A stretch of DNA of 33,127 nucleotides. Source: Flavobacterium psychrophilum. Its GTDB lineage: Bacteria > Bacteroidota > Bacteroidia > Flavobacteriales > Flavobacteriaceae. Below are positions 1-7,812 of this stretch, in pieces. The stretch's first letter is position 1. Every line of letters starts with the position of its first letter. Where the stretch lies: the NCBI GenBank assembly GCA_003243255.1, contig QFQM01000033.1, forward strand, positions 1-33,127. Reading direction: 5' to 3'. A program made the position numbers and the translations under genes. The notes under the pieces are model-generated. The model saw nothing but the letters and a program-made list of their open reading frames with translations. It made no database searches and was not told the origin of the DNA.

Positions 1-1
1 T

Positions 2-157
2 GAAACGGCACATCCCGTTAAATTCCCCGAAAGTATTGAAAATGAGCTAGGAATCACCATACCGGTAACTGCTTCGTTAGCACCGTTACTTTTAAAGAAA
101 AAACAGTCCGTAAGCATTAATAGTTACAATACGCTAAAAGAATACCTTTTGTTGTGA
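2..157 (+). CDS. thrC: Threonine synthase, C-terminal end (partial)
   Basis: Only the last 51 codons are inside the window, in the frame that starts at base 2 and ends at TGA 155-157. The visible peptide begins ETAHPVKFPESIE. The AHP-x-KFP element followed by a short C-terminal tail is characteristic of threonine synthase, the PLP enzyme that converts O-phosphohomoserine to threonine in the cytoplasm. The catalytic lysine and PLP-binding parts lie outside the window, so the call rests on the tail alone. The next gene, gcvT, starts 86 bases further on behind its own probable promoter element. Confidence 0.7.
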   Translation, partial: ETAHPVKFPESIENELGITIPVTASLAPLLLKKKQSVSINSYNTLKEYLLL

Positions 158-207
158 AATAAATGATAATTATTGAAAATATGCGAGGTATAATTTGTAA
201 ATTTCAA

Positions 208-215
208 TAATTTTG
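208..215 (+). promoter_or_regulatory. Bacteroidota -7 element upstream of gcvT
   Basis: TAATTTTG matches the TAnnTTTG -7 consensus of Bacteroidota housekeeping promoters and lies 28 bases before the gcvT start codon. I find no good TTG at the usual 17-23 base spacing upstream, so the -33 half is weak or absent. Confidence 0.45.
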
Positions 216-243
216 CGGCTTCAATCCATATACAACAAACAAA

Positions 244-1326
244 ATGAAAAATACTGCGCTTACGCACGTTCACGAAGGACTTGGAGCAAAAATGGTACCT
301 TTTGCAGGCTATAATATGCCTGTTCAGTATGAAGGAGTAAATATAGAGCACGAAACCGTAAGGAACGGTGTAGGTGTTTTTGACGTTTCGCACATGGGTG
401 AATTCATCATTAGCGGTCCTAATGCACTGGCTCTTATCCAGAAAGTAACTTCAAATGATGCGTCTACGCTTACAATAGGAAGAGCGCAATACTCTTGCCT
501 GCCTAACGATAATGGTGGTATTGTTGACGACCTTATCGTTTATAAAATGAAAGAAGAACAATACCTGCTTGTGGTAAATGCTTCTAATATAGAAAAAGAC
601 TGGAACTGGATTTCTGCAAAAAACGATGTGGGTGCAGATATGCGAAATGTATCTGAAGACTATTCACTTCTTGCAATTCAGGGTCCAAAGGCGATGGAAG
701 CTATGCAGTCACTTACTTCTGTAGACCTTTCTGCAATAAAATACTACCACTTTGAAGTGGGCGAATTTGCAGGTGTAGAAAATGTTATCATTTCTGCTAC
801 AGGCTATACTGGCAGCGGTGGTTTTGAGATCTACGTTAAAAACGACCAGGTTGAATCACTTTGGAACAAAGTATTTGAAGCAGGAGCAGCTTTTGGCATA
901 AAACCAATCGGTCTTGCTGCGCGCGATACACTTCGTTTAGAGATGGGCTTCTGCCTTTACGGAAACGACATCAACGATACTACATCTCCGCTTGAAGCAG
1001 GCCTTGGATGGATTACTAAATTCACTAAAGAGTTTACGAACTCAGAAGCGCTTAAAAAGCAAAAAGAAGAAGGTGTTACCCGTAAACTTGTAGGTTTTGA
1101 ACTTATCGAGCGAGGTATCCCAAGACATGATTATGAAATAACTGACAAAGACGGAAACGTTATTGGTATCGTAACATCAGGTACTATGGCACCGTCGCTT
1201 AACAAAGGTATTGGTCTTGGTTATGTTCCTTCAGAATATGCAGCTGAGGGTAGCCAGATCTTCATCCGCATCAGGAAAAATGACATTCCTGCGCAGGTGG
1301 TTAAGCTGCCTTTTTATAAAAAATAA
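244..1326 (+). CDS. gcvT: Aminomethyltransferase (glycine cleavage T protein)
   Basis: This is the T protein of the glycine cleavage system. It transfers the aminomethyl group from lipoylated H protein to tetrahydrofolate, releasing ammonia and 5,10-methylene-THF. The protein has 360 residues, the usual bacterial length. Visible family elements are [10 protein letters not shown] near 22-31, [12 protein letters not shown] at 43-54, [10 protein letters not shown] at 91-100 (this acidic pair probably contains the conserved folate-contacting Asp), [11 protein letters not shown] at 110-120 and the C-terminal region [21 protein letters not shown]. The ATG at 244 gives the standard N-terminus. The downstream protease gene starts only 5 bases after the stop, so the two are probably co-transcribed. 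No glycine riboswitch is recognisable in the short upstream gap, and gcvH and gcvP are not in the window. Confidence 0.96.
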   Translation: MKNTALTHVHEGLGAKMVPFAGYNMPVQYEGVNIEHETVRNGVGVFDVSHMGEFIISGPNALALIQKVTSNDASTLTIGRAQYSCLPNDNGGIVDDLIVYKMKEEQYLLVVNASNIEKDWNWISAKNDVGADMRNVSEDYSLLAIQGPKAMEAMQSLTSVDLSAIKYYHFEVGEFAGVENVIISATGYTGSGGFEIYVKNDQVESLWNKVFEAGAAFGIKPIGLAARDTLRLEMGFCLYGNDINDTTSPLEAGLGWITKFTKEFTNSEALKKQKEEGVTRKLVGFELIERGIPRHDYEITDKDGNVIGIVTSGTMAPSLNKGIGLGYVPSEYAAEGSQIFIRIRKNDIPAQVVKLPFYKK

Positions 1327-1331
1327 AACTT

Positions 1332-3374
1332 ATGAAGAAAATACTGGCACTGATGCTATTGGCAACCTGTACACTACAGGCACAACGACATGACAAAGCA
1401 TGTGCTGTTTTTTCTAAAATAAATGATGTCCTCCAAACGAGGCACTATAAACCTAAACCGGTAGACGACAGTCTGTCGGTTTATGTTTTTAATACTGTGA
1501 TGGATGAACTTGATGAAGGCAAAACCATGTTCCTGCAACAGGAATATGATAAGCTGGCTGTACATAAGTTTATGATAGATGATTATGTACTTAATAAGAA
1601 CTGCTCCTTTTTCAGTGATTTCATTTCATACTATAAATCTGCGCTAAAACGTAACAGGGACTTTGTAGAGCAAATTCGCAAAGAACCGCTTCCCTACAAT
1701 ACTAACGATACGATTTATTACTCAAAAAAAACATTCCCATATCATACAGACTCCGATAAGATAAAGAAATTCCTTCGCAAGAAAATTACGTATGATATAC
1801 TTGAGGATGTAGCCAAACTGAGTAAAAACAAAGATTCACTAAGCCAAAACCTGAACAGGCTGGGTGAAATTTCGAAAAACAAGATATTTGACAGCTACCT
1901 GTGCAGAATCGATAATCTGCTGTCTCCTCCCGAAGGATTTGACCACAGTATCTATAATCGATTCTTTACAGCTTTCTGTACCTATTTCGACCCTCACTCT
2001 ACCTATTTTAATTACACCGAAAAATCATCATTCGTGTCTTCAATATCGAGTGAAAACTATTCCCTTGGGCTGTATGTAAGCCAGAACGACAGCGAAGAAA
2101 TTGTTGTAGAAGAACTTGTTCCGGGTGGTCCGGCATACAAATCGAAAAAGATAGACAAAGGCGACCAGATCGTAAAGCTGGCCGTTAACAAAACTGAATA
2201 TTCTGTTTCCTGCACCTCGCTTGAAACGATTACCGACATTGTCTATTCTGATAAGTACAAACAGGTACAAATGACCCTTCGCAAAAAAGATGGTACGGTA
2301 TATACTGTAAGTCTTGAAAAAGCTATCATGAAGGCCGACGACCATAGCGTATACAGTTTTATTTTGGGCGATGATCACCCTGTAGGCTACATAAAAGTAC
2401 CAAGCTTTTATTCTGCATTTGATAATGAAAACAATCAGGGGTGTGCCGACGATGTAGCCAAAGAGATCGTAAAACTTAAGAATGACGGTATCGAAGGACT
2501 CATCATCGATTTGCAATATAACGGTGGCGGCTCTATGGACGAGGTGATACGCATGGCCGGAATGTTTGTGAACTTTGGCCCGATAGCCATTGTTACCGAT
2601 AAGGACAGGTCATACAATGTGGTTAAGGACTATAACAGAGGCATGCTATACACAGGCCCTATGGTAGTACTTGTAAACGGCTTTTCGGCTTCTGCCAGCG
2701 AATTCTTTGCAGGAGTAATGCAGGATTACAACCGCGCCCTGATAGCAGGATCGACCACACTTGGCAAAGCTACCATGCAAACCATACTGCCTCTTGAAGA
2801 TGGTAACAAAGCGCAGGATTTTATTAAGGTAACGCTGGATAAGTTTTATCGTGTAACCGGTAAAAGCAGCCAATACATAGGAATTGTGCCCGATATTGAA
2901 CTTCCTACATTTTTTGATGATTTGCTGCCTAGGGAAAGCAGTATGCCAACCGCAATTAAAAATGACAGCATCAACCTGAATATCTCATTTGCAAGGCTTC
3001 CTGAAAAGTATAAAGACCAGGTAATTGCGCATAGCAAAACCAGAATAGCAAAAAACGAGGATTTTAAACTTATAAATGCTGTGAATACCCGCGTAAACTG
3101 GCTTTATGAGGGAAACAAAGCTCCTGTTCCGGTTACTTTCGATTCTGTTTTTGCTGATGTTCACAGCATGGACGATATATGGAAAGATATTAAGGACGCT
3201 TCTGAAAAAGAACAGGACTTTAAAATTACCGGTACAACACTGGCTACTTCTGCAGCAAGTGAAGATGATTATATAAAAAGTGCCAACGACTTCAGGATAA
3301 AATCGGCCAGAACGGATGTTTATATCAAAGAAGCCATCAATATCCTGAGAGATATCAATCAGATTAAAAACTAA
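1332..3374 (+). CDS. prc: Tail-specific protease (Prc/Tsp-like, S41 family)
   Basis: A 680-residue secreted or periplasmic serine protease, close to the length of E. coli Prc (682). The N-terminus MKKILALMLLATCTLQAQ is a signal peptide ending at an A-Q site. An N-terminal helical domain (about 20-235) precedes a PDZ-like domain (about 238-325, with GGPAYKSKKIDKGDQIVKL), then the S41 core. Family spacing predicts the Ser/Lys dyad at Ser454 in GFSASASE and Lys479 in GKATMQ, 25 residues apart as in E. coli Prc (S430/K455 in mature numbering). Gln483 follows at +4. The last 140 residues match the charged C-terminal extension of Prc proteins. Such enzymes degrade or process envelope proteins from their C-termini. 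It follows gcvT by 5 bases but has no evident functional link to it. Confidence 0.93.
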   Translation: MKKILALMLLATCTLQAQRHDKACAVFSKINDVLQTRHYKPKPVDDSLSVYVFNTVMDELDEGKTMFLQQEYDKLAVHKFMIDDYVLNKNCSFFSDFISYYKSALKRNRDFVEQIRKEPLPYNTNDTIYYSKKTFPYHTDSDKIKKFLRKKITYDILEDVAKLSKNKDSLSQNLNRLGEISKNKIFDSYLCRIDNLLSPPEGFDHSIYNRFFTAFCTYFDPHSTYFNYTEKSSFVSSISSENYSLGLYVSQNDSEEIVVEELVPGGPAYKSKKIDKGDQIVKLAVNKTEYSVSCTSLETITDIVYSDKYKQVQMTLRKKDGTVYTVSLEKAIMKADDHSVYSFILGDDHPVGYIKVPSFYSAFDNENNQGCADDVAKEIVKLKNDGIEGLIIDLQYNGGGSMDEVIRMAGMFVNFGPIAIVTDKDRSYNVVKDYNRGMLYTGPMVVLVNGFSASASEFFAGVMQDYNRALIAGSTTLGKATMQTILPLEDGNKAQDFIKVTLDKFYRVTGKSSQYIGIVPDIELPTFFDDLLPRESSMPTAIKNDSINLNISFARLPEKYKDQVIAHSKTRIAKNEDFKLINAVNTRVNWLYEGNKAPVPVTFDSVFADVHSMDDIWKDIKDASEKEQDFKITGTTLATSAASEDDYIKSANDFRIKSARTDVYIKEAINILRDINQIKN

Positions 3375-3440
3375 CCAACAGCTAAATAGTATTAGCAAAC
3401 AAACATTGTTGCGAAGTAAGCACAAAAGACTCATTTTGTT

Positions 3441-3471
3441 TTTGCAAAAACAGGGAATAAGTTTATTTTTG
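3441..3471 (+). promoter_or_regulatory. Consensus Bacteroidota promoter of yebC
   Basis: TTTG at 3441-3444, a 19-base spacer and TATTTTTG at 3464-3471 match both halves of the Bacteroidota sigma-A promoter (TTTG / TAnnTTTG) exactly. Transcription should begin near 3478, about 13 bases before the yebC ATG. This is the best-formed promoter in the window. Confidence 0.75.
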
Positions 3472-3490
3472 TGCTGCAAACAAATAAATT

Positions 3491-4201
3491 ATGGGAAGAG
3501 CGTTTGAATTTAGGAAAGCCAGAAAAATGAAACGTTGGTCGGCAATGGCCAAAACGTTTACAAGAATTGGTAAAGATATAGTAATGGCCGTTAAAGAAGG
3601 CGGACCAAACCCTGAAAGCAATTCACGCTTAAGGGCTGTAATACAGAATGCCAAAGCTGCCAACATGCCGAAAGAAAATGTTGAAAGAGCTATTAAAAAG
3701 GCATCTGATAAAGACTCTGCTAACTTTAAGGAGGTATTGTTTGAAGGTTATGCACCACACGGTATCGCCATACTTATAGAAACAGCTACTGACAACAATA
3801 ACCGTACTGTAGCTAACATACGTAGTTACTTCAACAAATGTAACGGTACAATGGGTACGCAGGGTTCTGTTGAATTTATGTTCGACCATACCTGTAACTT
3901 CCGTATTCCTGCTGAGGGACGCGATGTTGAAGAACTTGAGCTTGAAATGATCGACTTTGGTGTTGAGGAAATCTTCGCTGATGAGGACGGAATCGTTATG
4001 TATGCACCATTCGAAAGCTTTGGAGCAATTCAGAAAGAGCTTGAGAACAGAGGTATCGAGATACTTTCTTCAGGTTTTGAAAGAATACCTCAAATTACAA
4101 AAGAGCTAACCGAAGATCAGGTTGCCGATGTTGAGAAACTTCTTGAGAAAATCGAGGAAGATGACGACGTAATGAACGTGTACCACACTATGCAGGAGTA
4201 A
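3491..4201 (+). CDS. yebC: YebC/PmpR family protein
   Basis: A 236-residue cytoplasmic protein of the YebC/PmpR family. Members have been described as transcriptional regulators and, more recently, as factors that relieve ribosome stalling. Diagnostic stretches include the basic N-terminus MGRAFEFRKARKMKRWSAMA (the Bacteroidota variant of the usual MAGHSKWANIKHRK), GGPNPESNSRLRAVIQNAKA near 37-56, NMPKENVERAIKKA near 58-71, and EGYAPHGIAILIETATDNNNRT. The C-terminus is acidic, as usual. Start chosen from the family N-terminus and the well-placed promoter. It is monocistronic, ended by the terminator at 4257-4284. Which of the described roles applies here cannot be told from sequence. Confidence 0.95.
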   Translation: MGRAFEFRKARKMKRWSAMAKTFTRIGKDIVMAVKEGGPNPESNSRLRAVIQNAKAANMPKENVERAIKKASDKDSANFKEVLFEGYAPHGIAILIETATDNNNRTVANIRSYFNKCNGTMGTQGSVEFMFDHTCNFRIPAEGRDVEELELEMIDFGVEEIFADEDGIVMYAPFESFGAIQKELENRGIEILSSGFERIPQITKELTEDQVADVEKLLEKIEEDDDVMNVYHTMQE

Positions 4202-4256
4202 ATCAATTTATTATTTTATATTTTCTATTGATTATCTTACTGCGTAAATAGATAAT

Positions 4257-4284
4257 AAGCACCTTTAGGGGTGCTTTTTTTATT
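4257..4284 (+). terminator. Rho-independent terminator after yebC
   Basis: The arms AAGCACC and GGTGCTT enclose a 6-base loop and are followed by a run of T residues (TTTTTTTATT). It lies 56 bases after the yebC stop. Confidence 0.8.
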
Positions 4285-4365
4285 AGCTCAAACGCCAATG
4301 TATTCAGGGCTTTACAAAGATAATCGCTACATTAGTACACTGATACGTTAAAATAATTCTGTAAA

Positions 4366-4394
4366 AGTGTAACAATACAGTAACACCCAAAGTC
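4366..4394 (+). promoter_or_regulatory. Possible ECF-sigma promoter of the sigma operon
   Basis: AGTGTAACAAT (4366-4376) contains an AAC core of the kind found in ECF -35 elements. GTC at 4392-4394 lies 18 bases after that core, where an ECF -10 is expected. There is no TAnnTTTG element in this 219-base gap. ECF genes are often autoregulated, which fits, but the -10 is short and the call is inferential. The same 11-mer occurs before the M1 peptidase gene at 27491. Confidence 0.35.
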
Positions 4395-4420
4395 ATTATA
4401 TAAAATCATCAATCAACCAA

Positions 4421-4975
4421 TTGGCAAACGCAAACCAGGATATCGATTCATTGCTTGAACAGTGTAAAACGGGCAGCCGTAACGCACAGTTCGAGGTTTA
4501 TAACAGGTATTATAAGCCCATGTACAATACTGCCCTTCGCATAGTGAAGGATAGCCATTGGGCCGAAGATATCATGCAGGAATCGTTTTTAAAGGCCTTT
4601 ACAAAACTGGATTCGTTTAAGGGAGAGGTGACCTTTGGCGCATGGCTAAAAAAGATTGTAGTAAACCACAGCATTGACAACTACAAAAAGATAAACAAAA
4701 ACAGCCTTGACCCGATTGACAATGTGCTCTACAAAGTGGCAGATGATGACGGCAGCAGCGAAGAAGCCGCAATAGACTTCCGGGAAGTTAAAGTACAGCA
4801 GGTGGCCACTGCGATAAACTCCCTCAAAGAAAATTACAGGATAGCGCTGACCCTGTTATACATTGAGGGCTTCGACCAGGAAGAGATTAGTGAAATCATG
4901 GGGATTACCGCCGGAAATACCCGTACAACCATAAGCAGGGCTAAGGAAAGCCTGCTCAAAAAACTGAAAGGATAA
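4421..4975 (+). CDS. ECF-type RNA polymerase sigma factor
   Basis: A 184-residue sigma-70 family factor of the extracytoplasmic-function group. Region 2 spans about 22-95, with YNRYYKPMYNTALRI and the DxxQE-like EDIMQESFLKAF, then FGAWLKKIVVNHSIDNYKK. Region 4 is at about 128-182, with LKENYRIALTLLYIEGFDQEEISEIMG and a helix-turn-helix ending GNTRTTISRAKESLLKKL. The frame is open back to a stop at 4370-4372 but holds no ATG before region 2, so the TTG at 4421 is the best start. Its stop overlaps the next ATG by one base (TAATG), so it is translationally coupled to the anti-sigma gene. It presumably directs transcription of an envelope-response regulon that includes this operon. Confidence 0.92.
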   Translation: MANANQDIDSLLEQCKTGSRNAQFEVYNRYYKPMYNTALRIVKDSHWAEDIMQESFLKAFTKLDSFKGEVTFGAWLKKIVVNHSIDNYKKINKNSLDPIDNVLYKVADDDGSSEEAAIDFREVKVQQVATAINSLKENYRIALTLLYIEGFDQEEISEIMGITAGNTRTTISRAKESLLKKLKG

Positions 4976-5532
4976 TGAAGACAGAAGAAAACAAAATGGA
5001 CGAAATGTTTAGCCGCTTTGATGGCCAATGGGATATGGAAGAGCCTGCCGCAGGGCATGAAGACCGTTTCCTTGACAGGCTGGACAGGAACAACAGGAAA
5101 AAACCGAAAGGAAAAGGACTTATCTACTGGATAGCTGTGCCGGCAGCCGCTGCCATAGCCGTACTACTTACGCTATTAGTTACCTTCTCTCCTGACAGCA
5201 ACGAAACCCAGGTGGCTAAACTTTCGCCCAAAACAGAAAAAACGCAAATGTACTTTGCTTCGATAATAAATCAGGAGCTTGAAAAGCTACAAAAAGAGAA
5301 TACCCCCGAAACCAAAGCGCTTGTTGCCGATGCTATGAAGCACATGCAGGAAATGGAAGCCGATTATGATAAGATAACCCATGATCTGGCTAAAAAAGGC
5401 GAAAACAAGCAGCTTATCCACGCTATGATAACCAATCTGCAGACAAGGATATCATTTCTGGAAGGCGTATTAGTAAAAATTGAAAACATCAAAAAAATCA
5501 AAGAACAGTACCATGAAAACAATAATGCATAA
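4975..5532 (+). CDS. Membrane-anchored protein, probable anti-sigma factor
   Basis: A 185-residue protein encoded directly after the ECF sigma gene with a one-base overlap. Residues 1-48 are hydrophilic and cytoplasmic, with GHEDRFLDRLDRN at 27-39, a short motif common in Bacteroidota anti-sigma-like proteins. Residues 49-69 (IYWIAVPAAAAIAVLLTLLV) form one membrane helix. The remaining 115 residues are charged, with predicted helix or coiled coil (KTEKTQMYFASIINQELEKLQ and later), on the periplasmic side. It has no zinc-binding HxxxCxxC motif, so it is not a ZAS-type anti-sigma. Function is inferred from position and topology: holding the sigma factor at the membrane until an envelope signal arrives. 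Its 3' end overlaps the next gene by 20 bases. Confidence 0.75.
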   Translation: MKTEENKMDEMFSRFDGQWDMEEPAAGHEDRFLDRLDRNNRKKPKGKGLIYWIAVPAAAAIAVLLTLLVTFSPDSNETQVAKLSPKTEKTQMYFASIINQELEKLQKENTPETKALVADAMKHMQEMEADYDKITHDLAKKGENKQLIHAMITNLQTRISFLEGVLVKIENIKKIKEQYHENNNA

Positions 5533-6571
5533 AATAACACTATTCTTTTTACTGTTGCCTTGCATTGTATTGGCAGGTAATGGCGAAAAGGAAGGTAAAT
5601 ACACCAAAGAGAAAAGGATAGCTAAAGCGTATATCGTTAATGCCGATTGCGGACTACAGGTAAACAACCAGTTTGGAAACATATATGTAACCACCTGGGA
5701 TGAAAACAAAACTCAGGTTGAAGTATACATTAAAGTTAGCGGCAATAACGAAGACAAAGTAAACAGAAGGATCGAAAGCATAAATGTAGACCTGAATGCC
5801 ACTGTAGCCCTTGTAAAAGCGAGCACAAGCATTGGTAACATGAGCGGTGGAAATAATATGATTATGGAAATTAATTACACCATCAAAATACCTAAAAGAG
5901 GTGGAATAAATTTATATAATCAATACGGAGGTATAACTACAGCCAAAATATATGGTAAGGCAAATATTGATTGTCAGTATGGCGATGTAAATGTTGATGA
6001 ACTTAATAGTGACAGCAATACTATTAGATTACAATATAGTGGTTGTAAAATAAACTATATAAATACCGGTGATATTGATGCACAATATTCTAATCTTAAC
6101 ATTGTAAAAAGTTCCAATCTCAAGCTTAGAGCACAGCATAGCGACACTACTGTAGGTGAGACACATAATCTTACCTTTAAAACCGAACACGGCGACCTCA
6201 ATGTACGTTCAGTTAACAATGTATCAGGAGCAGGAGATTATTCCGATCTTAACTTTGGATATGTGAGCGGCAATTTTAATGGCACCACTAATTATGGTGA
6301 CCTGAAAATAAACAATATGAGCAAAGACTCCAAAAATGTAGCTATAACTGCGACATACTCTGATGTAACAGTTAATTACAACGAGAGTGTACCATTTGAT
6401 TTTGAATTCAGGCTCGAATATAGTGACCTTACGGGTGGAAGCGGATTGAAATATACTGAAAAAAGCAAACGAGATTTTGGGGCATACTACAAAGGCTACA
6501 ACAAGACTCCCGGAATAAACCGCATGTATATAAAATCAGAGTACGGCGATATAAATCTCGGAAAAAACTAA
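5513..6571 (+). CDS. Secreted DUF4097-like beta-repeat protein
   Basis: A 352-residue protein. The ATG at 5513 gives a clean signal peptide (MKTIMHKITLFFLLLPCIVLA), so it is preferred over an ATG 33 bases upstream that would add a charged leader. The mature part is built of short repeating strands rich in Y, D, G and N. Recurrent elements are QYGDVNV, EHGDLNV, NYGDLKI, TYSDVTV and EYGDINL, spaced about 20 residues apart. This pattern suggests a right-handed beta-helix of the DUF4097 type. No catalytic motif is visible. It overlaps the anti-sigma gene by 20 bases, so all three are one transcript. A role as envelope sensor or effector of the sigma system is likely but inferred; its molecular function is unknown. 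Confidence 0.8.
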   Translation: MKTIMHKITLFFLLLPCIVLAGNGEKEGKYTKEKRIAKAYIVNADCGLQVNNQFGNIYVTTWDENKTQVEVYIKVSGNNEDKVNRRIESINVDLNATVALVKASTSIGNMSGGNNMIMEINYTIKIPKRGGINLYNQYGGITTAKIYGKANIDCQYGDVNVDELNSDSNTIRLQYSGCKINYINTGDIDAQYSNLNIVKSSNLKLRAQHSDTTVGETHNLTFKTEHGDLNVRSVNNVSGAGDYSDLNFGYVSGNFNGTTNYGDLKINNMSKDSKNVAITATYSDVTVNYNESVPFDFEFRLEYSDLTGGSGLKYTEKSKRDFGAYYKGYNKTPGINRMYIKSEYGDINLGKN

Positions 6572-6823
6572 AAAAATTTTAGAGGCATGCAACCATTTAC
6601 TGGTTGCTGTCGTCTATGTATAAAAGGCGAAACTGCTAATCACAGAAAAGCCTTACTGCCTTAATCACGCAGAGTTCAATCATCAATCAAAAAACCAATC
6701 GCCCTCATCTGGCAGCCTGCTCATCACAGGTTTAAAACAGTTATCAATCCTGTCGCCAGGCAGGAATATCAATCATCAGTAATCAACCATCCCACGCCTG
6801 TGGGAATCAAAAAACGAACCATC
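6572..6823 (+). other. 252-base intergenic leader with two perfect hairpins
   Basis: This gap between the DUF4097-like and DUF2807 genes has no open frame worth calling. It holds a hairpin at 6589-6607 (GCAACCA / TGGTTGC, 5-base loop, no T run), a CCTG/CAGG inverted repeat around 6749-6764, and a hairpin at 6790-6805 (TCCCAC / GTGGGA, 4-base loop) ending 18 bases before the DUF2807 start. The sequence ATCAATCATCAGTAATCAACC just before the last hairpin resembles the leader in front of the sigma gene. It could be a processing or translation-control region. Confidence 0.4.
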
Positions 6824-7549
6824 ATGAAAAAAGCCGCATTACTTGTAGCAGGGATATTCTTTGCCCTGACCGCAGCAGCACAGCAAAACCAGCCCCTGGT
6901 AATTGGGAACGGAAAAATTAAAAAGGAAAAACGCGATATAAGCGATTTTTCGAAGATTTCTGTTACCGGATCATTTCAGGTATTCCTTACCTCTGGAGAT
7001 ACAGGAAAAATATCCCTTGAAGGTGATGAAAACATTATTCAGATAATCGATACCAATGTAAGTAACGGAACGCTTACTATTGCGACACATAATAATGAAA
7101 AAATAAGACCAAGCGGTACGAACAAGCTCACTATAAAAGTGCTTTATAAATTCCTGGAGAATATTACGCTTAATGGCTGTGGTACTATTGTTTCAAAAAA
7201 CGTCATCAGGGGAAATAAACTAAAAGTTACACTTGACGGCCCCGGCCATATCGATATTACAACAGACCAAACCGATCTTATTGCATGGATCCTGGGTTCT
7301 GGAGATATAACAATTGATGGTGCCGCTAAACAATTTGAATGCAAAATTGTAGGATCGGGCACTGTAAACGCATACTATCTTGAAGCCAGGCATGTTACGG
7401 CAGCTATCTCGGGATCGGGAGATGCTAAAGTAAACAGTTCTCACTTCCTTAAAGGAAGGATAGCTGGCAATGGAACGATTGCTTTTGCCGGCCAGCCAAA
7501 AGAAACCGATCTGAAGTACATGGGCAATGGGACCTTCAGTTGGGAATGA
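6824..7549 (+). CDS. Secreted DUF2807 (head GIN domain) protein
   Basis: A 241-residue protein with signal peptide MKKAALLVAGIFFALTAAAQ. The ATG at 6824 is chosen because it starts that peptide; a GTG at 6800 in the same frame would only add eight residues. The mature protein is a DUF2807 domain, which is known as a beta-strand repeat fold. It has SKISVTGSFQVFLTSGD near the N-terminus and GIN-type turns in repeated positions: LDGPGHI, ILGSGDI, IVGSGTV, ISGSGDA, IAGNGTI and YMGNGTF. No enzymatic motif is seen. Its location beyond the hairpin-rich gap and before the terminator at 7575 suggests it belongs to the sigma/anti-sigma operon, paired with the similarly repetitive upstream protein. Confidence 0.85.
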   Translation: MKKAALLVAGIFFALTAAAQQNQPLVIGNGKIKKEKRDISDFSKISVTGSFQVFLTSGDTGKISLEGDENIIQIIDTNVSNGTLTIATHNNEKIRPSGTNKLTIKVLYKFLENITLNGCGTIVSKNVIRGNKLKVTLDGPGHIDITTDQTDLIAWILGSGDITIDGAAKQFECKIVGSGTVNAYYLEARHVTAAISGSGDAKVNSSHFLKGRIAGNGTIAFAGQPKETDLKYMGNGTFSWE

Positions 7550-7574
7550 TTGGTTTAGGTAGTTAATTTTGGGT

Positions 7575-7605
7575 AAAACCTCCGCCGGGCAGCGGAGGTT
7601 TTTTG
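7575..7605 (+). terminator. Strong rho-independent terminator after the sigma operon
   Basis: Arms AAAACCTCCGC (7575-7585) and GCGGAGGTTTT (7592-7602) pair perfectly over 11 bp around a 6-base loop and run into a T tract. Confidence 0.88.
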
Positions 7606-7628
7606 TTTAAAATACCCACATATAGGTA

Positions 7629-7659
7629 TTGTATTCAAAAACAACACATTTTAAATTTG
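7629..7659 (+). promoter_or_regulatory. Promoter of a possible small RNA
   Basis: TTG at 7629-7631, a 20-base spacer and TAAATTTG at 7652-7659 match the Bacteroidota promoter. No protein gene of normal size follows on this strand; a terminator follows about 40 bases later. Start of transcription is predicted near 7666. Confidence 0.5.
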
Positions 7660-7665
7660 TACTAT

Positions 7666-7731
7666 CTTCAAACACATTTGGGTTAGTTTAAAAAATGATA
7701 AGCTCCGGAGCTACAAGCCGGGGCTTTTTTT
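7666..7731 (+). ncRNA. Candidate small RNA, about 66 nt
   Basis: The interval runs from the predicted start below a good promoter to the T run of an intrinsic terminator (7700-7731). It has an unstructured 5' part of about 34 bases and a 9-bp terminator hairpin, a common layout for small trans-acting RNAs. A 13-codon frame (MISSGATSRGFFY) is contained in it but runs through the terminator itself and is unlikely to be the product. Not assigned to any family I recognise. Confidence 0.35.
7700..7731 (+). terminator. Intrinsic terminator of the short transcript
   Basis: AAGCTCCGG and CCGGGGCTT pair over 9 bp with one G-U pair around a 9-base loop, followed by TTTTTTTATT. Confidence 0.7.
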
Positions 7732-7757
7732 ATTAGATACCGACAATAGTACTAAAA

Positions 7758-7790
7758 ACAAAAACCTCTCCGTGGTGGAGAGGTTTTTGT
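7758..7790. terminator. Bidirectional terminator between converging units
   Basis: A perfect 14-bp stem (7758-7771 with 7777-7790) with loop GTGGT has A runs on the left and T runs on the right. It can stop transcription from either side. On the minus strand it lies 22 bases after the stop of the CBS-type gene. Confidence 0.85.
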
Positions 7791-7812
7791 TTATATTGCT
7801 ATAATCTTTTGA

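Noticed and set aside
158..243. Glycine riboswitch upstream of gcvT
   Set aside because: The gap is 86 bases, most of it before the likely transcription start, too short for a glycine aptamer, and no conserved core was seen.
6589..6607. Hairpin GCAACCA/TGGTTGC as a terminator after the DUF4097-like gene
   Set aside because: No T run follows on either strand; kept only as a structural element in the leader.
7694..7735. 13-codon frame MISSGATSRGFFY inside the candidate small RNA
   Set aside because: It is made of the terminator hairpin and T run, so the peptide would be a by-product of that sequence.
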